Source of the DNA: Bacteroidota bacterium
Lineage (GTDB): Bacteria > Bacteroidota > Bacteroidia > B-17B0 > Aurantibacillaceae
Length of the DNA: 56,594 bases
NCBI GenBank assembly: GCA_025963735.1
Contig: JAOQAF010000203.1
Coordinates: 1 to 56,594 of the forward strand
Direction of reading: 5' to 3'
Each line of letters starts with the position of its first letter. Position 1 is the stretch's first letter. Shown one piece after another: positions 17,383-26,872 of this stretch. A program made the translations under genes and the position numbers. The notes beneath the pieces were generated by a model, which made no database searches, had not been told where the DNA came from, and saw only the letters and a list, made by a program, of their open reading frames with translations.

Positions 17383-18924
17383 ATGAACGATAAAATAAAA
17401 ACATTAGAACTTAAAAAAGCGGAGGCTCTTTTAGGCGGAGGTGAAAAACGAATTGAAGCGCAACATAAAAAAGGTAAACTAACGGCCCGCGAACGTATTC
17501 ATTTTTTAATGGACGAAGGTTCTTTTGAAGAAATTGGCATGCTGGTACAACACCGCAGTAACGATTTCGGACTTGATAAGGAAAAATATCCGGGAGATGG
17601 TGTTGTAACCGGATACGGAACTATTGCAGGCAGATTGGTTTATGTTTTCTCACAGGATTTCACGGTATTTGGGGGAAGCCTGAGTGAAACTCATGCAGAA
17701 AAAATTTGCAAAATAATGGATCTTGCCATGAAAAATGGCGCACCTGTTATAGGATTAAACGACAGCGGAGGCGCACGTATCCAAGAAGGCGTAGTTTCTT
17801 TAGGTGGATATGCCGATATTTTTTACCGGAATGTAAGAAGCAGCGGTGTTATTCCGCAACTTTCCGCCATCATGGGTCCTTGTGCCGGCGGAGCAGTTTA
17901 CAGCCCAGCCATGACAGATTTTATTTTAATGGTTGAACACACCAGCTATATGTTTGTAACAGGTCCGAATGTTGTTAAAACCGTTACACATGAAGAAGTA
18001 ACAAGTGAAGAGCTTGGCGGAGCGCATACCCACGCGACCAAAAGCGGGGTTACGCATTTTGCGTGTGCAAACGAAATTGAAACCATCAGTTACCTGAAAC
18101 AGTTGCTTAGTTACATGCCACAGAATTGCGAAGAAGAGGCCCCTGGTCTGCCTTATGAAACGGGCAATGAAGAGCGTGAAGGCTTAAATTCCATCATTCC
18201 GGTTAATGCCAATCAGCCATACGACATCAGGGAAGTAATTGAGCAGGTTATTGACGACAGCTCTTTTCTGGAGGTTCATAAATTATTCGCTGAAAACATT
18301 GTGGTAGGTTTTGGACGGCTTGCAGGACGCAGCATTGGTATTGTTGCCAACCAGCCCGCTGTACTTGCAGGTGTGCTTGATATTCATTCATCTACAAAAG
18401 CTGCAAGATTTGTTCGCTTCTGCGATTCATTTAATATTCCTTTACTGGTATTTGAAGATGTACCAGGGTTTTTACCCGGTACCGATCAGGAATGGAATGC
18501 TATTATCACTAACGGAGCTAAATTATTATATGCGTTCAGTGAAGCTACAGTTCCACGGATAACAGTGATAACGCGTAAAGCGTATGGTGGAGCTTATGAT
18601 GTTATGAACAGCAAACATATTGGTGCCGACATGAATTATGCCTGGCCAAGTGCTGAAATAGCGGTTATGGGGGCAAAAGGTGCGGCCGAAATAATTTTTA
18701 AAGGAGAAATTTCTGCTGCGAAAGATAAGAACGAAAAGTGGAAAGAAAAAGAGAACGAATATCAGACTATGTTTGCCAACCCTTACCGCGCTGCAGAAAG
18801 AGGCTTTGTAGATGAAGTGATAAAACCATCCGAAACACGAATTAAACTGATCAGGGCCTTTAAAATGCTTGAAAATAAAGTGGATAAACTGCCTAAGAAA
18901 AAACACGGTAATATTCCTTTATAA
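17383..18924 (+). CDS. Acyl-CoA carboxylase beta subunit (carboxyltransferase), propionyl-CoA type
   Basis: This 513-residue biotin-dependent carboxyltransferase transfers carboxyl from carboxybiotin to an acyl-CoA, most likely propionyl-CoA. It shows the PccB/MmdA pattern: '[23 protein letters not shown]', '[31 protein letters not shown]', '[12 protein letters not shown]', '[21 protein letters not shown]' and in the second crotonase half '[13 protein letters not shown]' and '[19 protein letters not shown]'. The oxyanion-hole glycine pairs are intact. The biotin carboxylase and carrier subunits are not in the window, so it must be encoded apart from its alpha subunit. The family also includes methylmalonyl-CoA decarboxylase alpha, which I cannot exclude. 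Confidence 0.92.
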   Translation: MNDKIKTLELKKAEALLGGGEKRIEAQHKKGKLTARERIHFLMDEGSFEEIGMLVQHRSNDFGLDKEKYPGDGVVTGYGTIAGRLVYVFSQDFTVFGGSLSETHAEKICKIMDLAMKNGAPVIGLNDSGGARIQEGVVSLGGYADIFYRNVRSSGVIPQLSAIMGPCAGGAVYSPAMTDFILMVEHTSYMFVTGPNVVKTVTHEEVTSEELGGAHTHATKSGVTHFACANEIETISYLKQLLSYMPQNCEEEAPGLPYETGNEEREGLNSIIPVNANQPYDIREVIEQVIDDSSFLEVHKLFAENIVVGFGRLAGRSIGIVANQPAVLAGVLDIHSSTKAARFVRFCDSFNIPLLVFEDVPGFLPGTDQEWNAIITNGAKLLYAFSEATVPRITVITRKAYGGAYDVMNSKHIGADMNYAWPSAEIAVMGAKGAAEIIFKGEISAAKDKNEKWKEKENEYQTMFANPYRAAERGFVDEVIKPSETRIKLIRAFKMLENKVDKLPKKKHGNIPL

Positions 18925-18929
18925 AGTAA

Positions 18930-19649
18930 ATGGGCGCGGTTATAATCTGCATTTTGTTAAGTATACTTTTCGGTATACTCACCCTGGTTTCAGTTGTATT
19001 TACCATTATTTCATTTGCTAATTCAGGTAAAAACAAATTCATATGGTTATGCATTTTTGTAACCTCACTTGTTGGGTTAACTTTATCAGTTTACTTCGCA
19101 GTGGACAGATCCGTTAAAGGCGCTCAAAAATTTACCGAACGTTTCCAGGTACCATACGGCATAAATGACAGCCTCAGTTACAAAGATTATAATCTGGCCG
19201 ACAGTGTAAACTCACAGCAAATACATTATTTAAAGCTCATTGAACCGCGTGAATTTAATCACTCCGTTCCCCCGCAATTTTATAATTATCTTGGTTTCCG
19301 CGATTATTACAGAATGCCTTTAAGGTATCCTTACTCCTTACACTGTGAAAGCATTCTGGCAAACGGAGTACTTTATAACGAAAAGGATGTAGAGCAGTTT
19401 AACGTGAACGATAACGGAGAAAAAGAGTGTACTCTTAAAAATGTTGCAGAATTTACTTTTGATAAAAATTTATTCATTGCTAAAACAATTTCTAAAAACA
19501 AAGATACTTCTTTTGTGATTTTTAATTTTTCAGATGGAGCTTCTGAAGAGTTCAAAAATCAGGATGAGCTTGAGCAAAGGGCCCGGCTGCTCCAATTTTC
19601 CAGGCCGTTTAAATATTTCTCCTGTAAAGAATACTATAATTTATTTTAA
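18930..19649 (+). CDS. Hypothetical membrane protein, two N-terminal helices
   Basis: This 239-residue protein has two hydrophobic segments (residues ~3-30 and ~37-58), then a soluble domain of ~175 residues without recognised motifs (Tyr/Phe/Asn-rich, ending 'YFSCKEYYNLF'). Its start lies 5 bp beyond the carboxylase stop, so it is probably cotranscribed. It converges with xerD with a 2-bp gap. I do not recognise the family. Confidence 0.6.
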   Translation: MGAVIICILLSILFGILTLVSVVFTIISFANSGKNKFIWLCIFVTSLVGLTLSVYFAVDRSVKGAQKFTERFQVPYGINDSLSYKDYNLADSVNSQQIHYLKLIEPREFNHSVPPQFYNYLGFRDYYRMPLRYPYSLHCESILANGVLYNEKDVEQFNVNDNGEKECTLKNVAEFTFDKNLFIAKTISKNKDTSFVIFNFSDGASEEFKNQDELEQRARLLQFSRPFKYFSCKEYYNLF

Positions 19650-19651
19650 GT

Positions 19652-20563
19652 TTATTTTTTTCGGTTCCTGGGATGATAACTCAGGATATTATCCCTCAGA
19701 AATTGCCTGTCGATATGCGTATAAATTTCAGTGGTAGTAATGCTTTCATGGCCGAGCATTTCCTGTACCGCCCGTAAATCGGCGCCTCCTTCCACCAGGT
19801 GTGTTGCAAAAGAATGACGAAAGGAATGAGGACTTAAAACTTTTTTTATTTCCGCCTTTTCAGCAAGATCCTTGATAATGTAAAAAACCATAACCCGCGA
19901 TAACTTTGAGCCTCTTCTGTTCAGATAAACCACATCTTCATTGCCTTTCTTCAACGGAATTTTATTCCGAACATTATCCAAGTAATTTAAAATAAGTTTC
20001 CGCGCATTATCACCAATTGGTACCAGGCGCTCTTTACTTCCTTTACCCTCCACCTGAATATAATCGTCCTTTAAGTGCAGATTACTTATTTTTAAATTAA
20101 CAAGCTCGCTAACTCTAAGCCCACAACTGTAAAGGGTTTCGAGCATGCTCACATTCCGTTCTCCTTCCGGTGTGCTTCGGTCGATACAAGCCAGCATTTT
20201 ATCAATTTCTTCAACGCTTAAAAAAACAGGAAGTTTACGGGTTGTTTTAGGTGTATCCAAAAGCTCTGCAGGACTGTCCTTCAAATCATTTTCTATAACC
20301 AAAAATTTATAAAAAGCTTTTACACCTGATATTATACGCGCCTGAGTAGGTGGCGAAAAGTTATGTGAGGCAATCCACTCAACAAAATGAGTTAATTGCT
20401 TGTAAGTAAATTTATCGGGAGCCTGGTGCTGCAGAAAAGATTCTGAATAAGATTCCAGTTTTTTTATATCATCGGTATAAGCCTCAATTGAGTTTTTTGA
20501 TAAAGATCTTTCAAGTAATAAATATTGCTTAAACCTTGTATAATATGTATTCCAGGTATACAT
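19652..20563 (-). CDS. xerD: Site-specific tyrosine recombinase XerD
   Basis: This 303-residue recombinase resolves chromosome dimers with XerC at dif. The N-terminal SAM-like DNA-binding domain ('YLLLERSLSKNSIEAYTDDI') spans residues ~1-95 and the catalytic domain ~110-300. All active-site residues are present: R150, K174, H246, R249, H272 and nucleophile Y281. The length and full-length match to chromosomal XerD, with a housekeeping context beside aroQ, argue against a phage or island integrase. Confidence 0.93.
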   Translation of the reverse strand: MYTWNTYYTRFKQYLLLERSLSKNSIEAYTDDIKKLESYSESFLQHQAPDKFTYKQLTHFVEWIASHNFSPPTQARIISGVKAFYKFLVIENDLKDSPAELLDTPKTTRKLPVFLSVEEIDKMLACIDRSTPEGERNVSMLETLYSCGLRVSELVNLKISNLHLKDDYIQVEGKGSKERLVPIGDNARKLILNYLDNVRNKIPLKKGNEDVVYLNRRGSKLSRVMVFYIIKDLAEKAEIKKVLSPHSFRHSFATHLVEGGADLRAVQEMLGHESITTTEIYTHIDRQFLRDNILSYHPRNRKK

Positions 20564-20602
20564 GGTTATTTAAATGCAGAAACGTAAAATTTGTTTTGTG
20601 AA

Positions 20603-21028
20603 TTAATTCTTACTGAATTCTCTTTCGTAAAACATCATTAACGTATCTGTGTTTCGAAAAAATATGAGGTCTTTACCAATACATTTATAAGAAGATACCT
20701 GGGACAGTAAACTTTTAAAATCTTCTTCGAGGTTAATTAATGGGTCCGGACAAACATCCGTTCCGGGATTAATAGTTTTAAATATCAACTCCTGCTTTTT
20801 TATTGAATAATTTAACTGAATAAAATTACATGAAGTAAAGCAGGCCGCAGTGTTAATTTTGGTATTAAATACAATATGTCCCTGGTCTTTAGCGAGTGAA
20901 TTTTTTTTACTTTCAACAAAAATAGAAGACAAAAAATAAATAGTATTATTTTTAATAGCTGTTTTTTGAGCAGGTAATAAAACCCGTATACAAATAAAAC
21001 ACATTATTAAAATTACCCGTATTTTCAC
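20603..21028 (-). CDS. Small exported hypothetical protein
   Basis: This 141-residue ORF has a hydrophobic N-terminus (MKIRVILIMCFICIRVLLPAQ) that resembles a signal peptide. The mature part contains four Cys (in 'ACFTSCN', 'DVCPD' and 'YKCIGKD'), consistent with export. The start used is GTG at 21028, only 3 bp from the divergent aroQ start. An ATG at 21004 is the alternative but would leave a poor signal sequence. No family is recognised. Confidence 0.5.
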   Translation of the reverse strand: MKIRVILIMCFICIRVLLPAQKTAIKNNTIYFLSSIFVESKKNSLAKDQGHIVFNTKINTAACFTSCNFIQLNYSIKKQELIFKTINPGTDVCPDPLINLEEDFKSLLSQVSSYKCIGKDLIFFRNTDTLMMFYEREFSKN

Positions 21029-21031
21029 AGT

Positions 21032-21451
21032 ATGAATTTAGTAATTATTAATGGACCAAATTTAAACCTTTTAGGAAAACGTGAAACGGAAATCTATGGA
21101 GATTTAAGCTTTGAAGATTTTCTTACACGTTTAAAAATAAAATACAAAAGTGTAACCATTGATTATTTTCAAAGCAATGTTGAAGGCGAAATAATAAATA
21201 AACTTCATCAATCAGGCTTTAGCTCTGAGGGCATTATATTAAATGCGGGCGCTTATACCCATACCTCGGTGGCAATTGCCGATGCTGTTGCGGCAATCAC
21301 AACACCGGTTGTTGAAGTACATATTTCAAATATTTTTGCCCGTGAAGATTTCAGGCACGTATCCTTTTTAGGAAAAAATTGCGCGGGAAGCATTTCAGGG
21401 TTTGGCCTGCAAGGATATGAACTGGCAATTCAAAGTTTTTTATTTAAATAA
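21032..21451 (+). CDS. aroQ: 3-dehydroquinate dehydratase, type II
   Basis: This 139-residue shikimate-pathway enzyme converts 3-dehydroquinate to 3-dehydroshikimate. The family signature is 'INGPNLNLLGKRETEIYG' (residues 6-23), containing the catalytic Arg (R17) and Tyr (Y22). It is followed by 'FQSNVEGEIINKLHQ', 'LNAGAYTHTSVAIADA' and 'VEVHISNIFAREDFRH', with the catalytic His in 'EVHIS'. The length is normal for the dodecameric type II enzyme. It is transcribed divergently from the small exported protein, and its promoter must lie within that gene. Confidence 0.96.
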   Translation: MNLVIINGPNLNLLGKRETEIYGDLSFEDFLTRLKIKYKSVTIDYFQSNVEGEIINKLHQSGFSSEGIILNAGAYTHTSVAIADAVAAITTPVVEVHISNIFAREDFRHVSFLGKNCAGSISGFGLQGYELAIQSFLFK

Positions 21452-21474
21452 TTAAGCTAGAGTAAAAGCCTATA

Positions 21475-22098
21475 CTAGTTTAAAATATCAAGACTTCCCA
21501 AACCTTCGCGCACTACCTTTATTTCTTCGCCACTGCAATCAATAACCGTGGAAGGATAAATATTACCGAACCCTCCGTCAATTACAAGATCCACTAAATC
21601 CCGGTACTGACGGTGAATAACCTCCGGATCGGCAAAATATTCTAAAATATCATCGCTGTTATCATGCAAACTCGTAGAGATGATCGGATTCCCAAGAGCT
21701 TCAACAATTTCTCTGCAAATAAAATTTAATGGTACACGAATTCCAATGGTCTTTCTATCCTGTTTCAATAATTTAGGAACATTATTATTTGCCTCCAGAA
21801 TAAAGGTATATGGTCCCGGCAGGGCCCTTTTCATTATTCTGAATACGTTATTCGGAATTGCCTTGGTATATTCTGAAAGATGACTGAGGTTACTGCACAC
21901 AAAAGAAAAGTTCGCCTTTTCGGGTTTGATACCTTTTAATTTACAGATCCGTTCAATTGCTTTTACACTTGTAATATCACCGCCTAATGCATAAACGGTA
22001 TCGGTAGGATAAATGATCACGCCTCCGTCTTTTAAACATTTTACAATTTGATCAATAGTTTGCGATGAAAGTTTACTTTCGTTAAGATAAAGAAGCAT
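21475..22098 (-). CDS. L-threonylcarbamoyladenylate synthase (TsaC/Sua5/YrdC family)
   Basis: This 207-residue enzyme makes threonylcarbamoyl-AMP from threonine, bicarbonate and ATP for the tRNA t6A modification. The YrdC fold is shown by 'LKDGGVIIYPTDTVYALGGDI' (residues ~24-44), 'ERICKLKGIKPEKANFSFVCSNLSHLSEY', 'LPGPYTFIL', 'KTIGIRVP' and 'IISTSLHDNSDD'. The Sua5 C-terminal domain is missing, so it is the short YrdC/TsaC or YciO-like form. Its partners TsaB, TsaD and TsaE are not in the window. It converges with aroQ. Confidence 0.88.
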   Translation of the reverse strand: MLLYLNESKLSSQTIDQIVKCLKDGGVIIYPTDTVYALGGDITSVKAIERICKLKGIKPEKANFSFVCSNLSHLSEYTKAIPNNVFRIMKRALPGPYTFILEANNNVPKLLKQDRKTIGIRVPLNFICREIVEALGNPIISTSLHDNSDDILEYFADPEVIHRQYRDLVDLVIDGGFGNIYPSTVIDCSGEEIKVVREGLGSLDILN

Positions 22099-22177
22099 TG
22101 TTTAAATTTACGAAAAAAAAAGAAAAAACGATGCCAGTAAATAAGCTTTTTAAATCTTTGTATCATATCACTTTTTA

Positions 22178-24877
22178 ATGTTCAAAAAGACGCTTCTTAT
22201 ATTTCTCTTATTATTGAGTGCTTCCTCTTTTTGTCAAACACTTAAACTTACAGGAAATATTAACGATACACTCGCGGGACAAAAACTACCCAATGTTTTA
22301 ATGATGGTGATAAAGTTCTCTGACAGCACCCTTGTTAATTACACCAGAACGAATTCAGCAGGAATTTTCACGCCAATTAAAATACCCTTAGACACTTATA
22401 TCGTTATTATTTCGCATCCCAATTTTAACGACAAAACATATCTGCTTGTCCCCGAAAAAAATGACAGCGTTCTTAATTTTAAGAACGTTTTGTTGCCTTC
22501 TAAATCGGTTGAACTAAATGAAATTGAAGTAATAGCTTACAAAGAAAAAATGTATTATAAAGGTGATACACTTCAGTTTACAGCCGATTCATTTAAACTA
22601 AAACAAAACGCAACCGTTGAAGATCTCCTGAAAAAACTCCCGGGTTTAAAAGTTGATGCCGCGGGCAAAATAACTATTCAGGGAAAAGTGGTGGACCAGG
22701 TGCTGGTTGATGGGGATGAATTTTTCGGAAGCGATCCCACCATTGCAACAAAAAATTTAAATGCTAACACTGTTGAAACGGTTCAGGTGTACGATAAAAA
22801 AAATGAAAATACTGAAAGCGGCGGCGAAGAAACCGTAAAGATTGTAAACCTTAAATTGAAAGAAGATTCAAAGAAAGGCTACTTTGGAAAAGTTTCGGCT
22901 GCCACCGATGCCAAAAAATTTTATGAAAACGATGTTCTTGTAAATAAATTTAAAAACAACCGGAAATTTTCGCTGTTCGGATTGTTTGCTAATACCCCTA
23001 AGCAGGCCTTTGGATGGAGCGAGGCCAACCAATATGGCTTAAACAATGAGGGAGGCGGCAGTGGCGGAACCGGAGTACCGCAAACATTAAAATCAGGATT
23101 TTATTTTAATGATAAGATCGGAAAGAATACGAAAGTTAATTCAGATTACACGTTTCAGCAAAATCAATTGATTGCCGGACAGGAAACTAATACTCAGTTT
23201 TTTTTGCAGGACACCAGTTATTCAAATGCACAGGAAATAAAGAATGAAACATTTAAACAAACGCATAATTTAAATTTCAGGTTAAATCAAAAAATAGATT
23301 CTTTAACAGATATAACCATTCGTCCACGGATAAATTACAGTACAGGAACTAATAACAATTTAAAAAATGACGACTTTATTTCACAGAACAATGAATTAAC
23401 AAGACAAACCACGATACTTAATACAGGAAATTCAGAAACCATGGATGCGAATTTGCAAGTGAGGTTAAACCGCAATTTTATGAAAAAAGATCGCAATTTA
23501 TCATTGAGTTATCAGCCGTCTTATTATAACTCTACTTCTCGTAATAATTTAAATACAAGCTTCAGGTATTTTAAGGGCCAGTTTGCCGACTCTTCTATTC
23601 TTCAAAAACGCACTGTTACAAATTACAGGCTCGAACAAAATGCAACCCTTGTTTATCTTGAACCATGGACCAAAAAAATAAAAACAGAGTTCAGTTACGG
23701 AATAACGCACAATCAAAACAACAGTAACCGAAAAACGCTCGACTTTAACGGTCAGGCCTATGATATATTAAATCCAACCCAATCGAATGACTTCAGGAAT
23801 ACCAGGGTATCACAACGCCTTGGGACACGATTTATTTATGATGTAAAAAAATATAAAATAAGTTTTGGCGTTAATTATAGAAACATTTATCAGGAAAACA
23901 TTAACGTTACCAAAGCACAAAAATTAAGTTCGAACTTTAATAATATTTTACCGTTTGCAAACTTTAATTACAGAATCAACCAGGGATCAAACTTTACCGT
24001 TAGATATACGACAAACGCACAGCAACCCGATCTGCAACAGCTTCAACCGGTGGTAGACAATACCGATCCTAACACGATAAGCATTGGTAACCCTGCGTTA
24101 CGTCCTGAGTTCAGTAATAACCTGTCAATGGACTATTCGATGTATAAAGGAATAAGCGATGTTGATTTTTATGCCGGATCACAATACAATGGGGTATCAA
24201 ACGAAATCAATGATAAAACGAGTTTTGACGCATATGGCCGCTCCATCACAACACCTGTAAATGTAAATGGAAACTATTCGGGAAGTTTATATTGTGGCGG
24301 TGGTTTTCCTGTTTTAAACAGGTGGATGAAAATCATGTACAACTTTAACGGAAGTTTTAATAACAGCGTGAGCTTTGTTAACGATCAAAAAAACATAACT
24401 CAATTATTAAGCGCCGATCCCGGAATTACATTTGAAAAAATAGTGGACTTTTTAGAAATTGGCATTGGCGGTAATTTCAGTTATAGTATTCCAAAGCAAA
24501 CGATCAGTTTAAGTTCAAATCAACCCTACTATTCTTATGATCTTACCGGACATTTAACTGCTAAATTGCCAAAAGGTTTAAGATTATCTACTGATGGAGA
24601 TTATACGAATAACGGCAACCGGGCTGTTGGATACAATATAAATTATTTTATTCTCAACGCTCAAATAAGCAAAAGCTTTTTTAAAAAAGAAAATTTTATT
24701 ATTTCAGTTGAAGGAAATGATATACTCAACCAGAACATTAGTAATACGCGCACTGTACAGGCAAACAAAATTGTGGATATGAAAACACAGGTTATAAAGC
24801 GTTATTTTTTACTCCGGTTAATTTTTAAATTTAACAGCAACAAAGAAAAAAAAGAGGAGGATGGCGGTAATGATTAG
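22178..24877 (+). CDS. TonB-receptor-like outer-membrane beta-barrel protein
   Basis: This 899-residue outer-membrane protein has a signal peptide (MFKKTLLIFLLLLSASSFCQ). A carboxypeptidase-regulatory-like beta domain (~22-110) is followed by a plug-like domain, 'TVEDLLKKLPGLKVDAAGKITIQGKVVDQVLVDGDEFFG' (~145-185). A long beta-barrel of the OMP_b-brl_3 type then runs to the C-terminus, with alternating aromatic strands. The gene overlaps the following GLPGLI gene by 17 bp, a pairing seen often in Bacteroidota, so the two products probably function together. The substrate is unknown. Unlike SusC there is no SusD partner. Confidence 0.85.
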   Translation: MFKKTLLIFLLLLSASSFCQTLKLTGNINDTLAGQKLPNVLMMVIKFSDSTLVNYTRTNSAGIFTPIKIPLDTYIVIISHPNFNDKTYLLVPEKNDSVLNFKNVLLPSKSVELNEIEVIAYKEKMYYKGDTLQFTADSFKLKQNATVEDLLKKLPGLKVDAAGKITIQGKVVDQVLVDGDEFFGSDPTIATKNLNANTVETVQVYDKKNENTESGGEETVKIVNLKLKEDSKKGYFGKVSAATDAKKFYENDVLVNKFKNNRKFSLFGLFANTPKQAFGWSEANQYGLNNEGGGSGGTGVPQTLKSGFYFNDKIGKNTKVNSDYTFQQNQLIAGQETNTQFFLQDTSYSNAQEIKNETFKQTHNLNFRLNQKIDSLTDITIRPRINYSTGTNNNLKNDDFISQNNELTRQTTILNTGNSETMDANLQVRLNRNFMKKDRNLSLSYQPSYYNSTSRNNLNTSFRYFKGQFADSSILQKRTVTNYRLEQNATLVYLEPWTKKIKTEFSYGITHNQNNSNRKTLDFNGQAYDILNPTQSNDFRNTRVSQRLGTRFIYDVKKYKISFGVNYRNIYQENINVTKAQKLSSNFNNILPFANFNYRINQGSNFTVRYTTNAQQPDLQQLQPVVDNTDPNTISIGNPALRPEFSNNLSMDYSMYKGISDVDFYAGSQYNGVSNEINDKTSFDAYGRSITTPVNVNGNYSGSLYCGGGFPVLNRWMKIMYNFNGSFNNSVSFVNDQKNITQLLSADPGITFEKIVDFLEIGIGGNFSYSIPKQTISLSSNQPYYSYDLTGHLTAKLPKGLRLSTDGDYTNNGNRAVGYNINYFILNAQISKSFFKKENFIISVEGNDILNQNISNTRTVQANKIVDMKTQVIKRYFLLRLIFKFNSNKEKKEEDGGND

Positions 24878-25580
24878 ATTAATAATTTTTATTTTTCTGT
24901 TGTCAACTATAAAAATAAACGCACAGATCAGAGCGGCAAAAATAACCTTTGAACGCAAAACCAATTTGTATAAGAAGTTTAAAGGCGACGACGTACAAAG
25001 GTGGCTTAGAGAAGAAGACAAAATTAAAACAGATTATTTTGAATTGCTGTTTAATGATACCTGTTCCGTGTTTAAGCCCCAGGAAAGCGATTTGCGGGAG
25101 AGCAATGAATGGGCAACTTCAAAAAACACGGTATATCAAAATTTAAATTCCCGTAAACGTTACCTGATAAAAAACCTGTGGGGGGAAGAATTACATCTTA
25201 CCGACAGTTTGTTTAAACGTAAATGGAAGATCACACCAAGCACCCGTAAAATTGCGGGTTATATTTGCCGCAAGGCCATGTGGCAGGCTAATGATACAAC
25301 CAGAATTTATGCATGGTTCAGTTATGACATTATTACACCAACCGGTCCGGAAAGCTTTAACGGATTACCGGGAACTATACTGGGCATTGCCACTGAAGAC
25401 GGCGGGGTGGTTTACTTTGCAAAAAAAGTGGAGATCATTCAACCTGCGGCAATAAATCTTATCCCACCAAAAAAGAAAAAAATCTATACTATTCCTGAAT
25501 TAAAAGCAGAAATGACAAAAAGGTATGGTAAAGAAAAGTGGTTCAAGGGGATGATGCAAAGTAATTTCGGGATTTGGTAA
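24861..25580 (+). CDS. GLPGLI family exported protein
   Basis: This 239-residue exported protein has a signal peptide (MAVMIRLIIFIFLLSTIKINAQ). An ATG three codons later (24870) is an alternative start. It carries the family hallmark near residue 170, 'SFNGLPGTILGIATEDGG', preceded by 'YICRKAMW...YAWFSYDI', the conserved Cys-containing segment of GLPGLI proteins. It overlaps the upstream beta-barrel gene by 17 bp and is therefore translationally coupled. The function of the family is not established. The long 131-bp repeat array begins ~40 bp after the stop. Confidence 0.88.
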   Translation: MAVMIRLIIFIFLLSTIKINAQIRAAKITFERKTNLYKKFKGDDVQRWLREEDKIKTDYFELLFNDTCSVFKPQESDLRESNEWATSKNTVYQNLNSRKRYLIKNLWGEELHLTDSLFKRKWKITPSTRKIAGYICRKAMWQANDTTRIYAWFSYDIITPTGPESFNGLPGTILGIATEDGGVVYFAKKVEIIQPAAINLIPPKKKKIYTIPELKAEMTKRYGKEKWFKGMMQSNFGIW

Positions 25581-25619
25581 ACATTTACTTATTCTTTCTC
25601 GCCGGTTTCTATACGGTCG

Positions 25620-26734
25620 TTGCGAGGAGGAACGACAAAGCAATCTTTCACTGAAGTATATTACTTCATCATTGACGCAAGATAGATACTATGCGGCTGA
25701 ATAGAGTCGAGGCATGAGCTTATCGGTTAGAACAGATTGCTTCGCTGCACTCGCAAAGACGACGTGACGGAAGAGCTAATGTCAATCGGCTTCGGGATCC
25801 TCAATCGCTAATATCGGCTGCGAAATGCTGAGCGGAGTCGAAGCATGAGCTTATCGGTTAGAACAGATTGCTTCGCTATCCTCGCAAAGACGACGGCACG
25901 GAAGAGCTAAATGTCAATTGGCTTCGGGAGCCTTAGCACCTACATCAGCTGCGAAATGCTGAGCGGAGTCGAAGCATGAGCTTATCTGTGAGAACAGATT
26001 GCTTCGCTATCGCTCGCAAAGACGTCGGCACGGAAGAGCTAATTGTCAATTGGTTTCGGGAGCCTCACCACCTACATTAGCTCGAAATGCTGAGCGGAGT
26101 CGAAGCATGAGCTGATCGGTTAGAACAGATTGCTTCGCTGCACTCGCAAAGACGACGCGATGGAAGAGCTAATGTCAATCGGCTTCGGGAGCCTCACCGC
26201 CTACATCAGCTGCGAAATGCTGAGCGGAGTCGAAGCATGAGCTTACCGGTTAGAACAGATTGCTTCGCTGCACTCACAAAGACGACGCGACGGAAGAGCT
26301 AAATGTCAATTGGCTTCGGGATCCTCAATCGCTAATATCGGCTGCGAAATGCTGAGCGGAGTCGAAGCATGAGCTTATCGGTTAGAACAGATTGCTTCGC
26401 TGCACTCTGCAAAGACGACGCGATGGAAGAGCTAATGTCAATCGGCTTCGGGAGCCTCACCGCCTACATCAGCTGCGAAATGCTGAGCGGAGTCGAAGCA
26501 TGAGCTTATCGGTTAGAACAGATTGCTTCGCTATCGCTCGCAAAGACGACGGCACGGAAGAGCTAAATGTCAATCGGCTTCGGGCGCCTTAGCACCTACA
26601 TCAGCTGCGAAATGCTGAGCGGAGTCGAAGCATGAGCTGATCGGTTAGAGCAGATTGTTTCGCTATCCCTCGCAAAGACGGCTTCAAGTACGCCTTAGCG
26701 AGGAGAAACGACGAAGCAATCTTTTTGCTGAAGT
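25620..26734. repeat. Intergenic array: eight ~131-bp tandem repeats bracketed by direct repeats
   Basis: Copies begin with ATGAGCT(T/G)A at 25714, 25845, 25976, 26107, 26237, 26369, 26500 and 26632, a period of 130-132 bp. Each copy contains in order GAACAGATTGCTTCGCT, a CTCGCAAAGACGAC word, GGAAGAGCTAA, CGGCTTCGGG and AAATGCTGAGCGGAGTCGAA. Subtypes recur: copies 1 and 5 share 'ATCCTCAATCGCTAATATCG', copies 2 and 7 share 'CCTTAGCACCTACATCAG', and 4 and 6 share 'CCTCACCGCCTACATCAG'. The array is bracketed by a ~40-bp direct repeat (25619-25657 and 26693-26734, GAGGA.AACGAC.AAGCAATC) that is the inverse of the internal GATTGCTTCG...CGCAA word. No credible ORF is present. The rest, up to the ltaE stop at 26873, contains more of the same words (CACTCTTCGACTCCGCTCAG). 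Confidence 0.9.
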
Positions 26735-26872
26735 TGATTGGTCAATAGCGTTCTTAAAGACGGCAAGGGTCCGGTGGAGGATTAAATTGTCGGAACCCAC
26801 TCTTCGACTCCGCTCAGAGTGACAACCGTTATGTCGGGCTGCGCGGAGCGAAGCCTGACCAAGTACCAAACA

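Noticed and set aside
19652..20563. XerD-like recombinase as the integrase of a mobile element
   Set aside because: It is a full-length, canonical XerD in a housekeeping context with aroQ and is 18 kb away from the accessory block. No att-like repeats flank it.
22141..22177. AAATCTTTG as a promoter -7 box for the beta-barrel gene
   Set aside because: It departs from TAnnTTTG in the first two positions and no -33 element is visible at the right spacing; not strong enough to list.
26392..26592. Short ORFs running through the 131-bp repeat array
   Set aside because: They arise from the repeat itself (Arg/Ser-rich, repeating products), have no start context and change frame between units.
25714..26700. 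The regular array as a CRISPR locus
   Set aside because: The unit is 131 bp and is repeated as a whole. There are no short identical repeats separated by unique spacers, and no cas genes.
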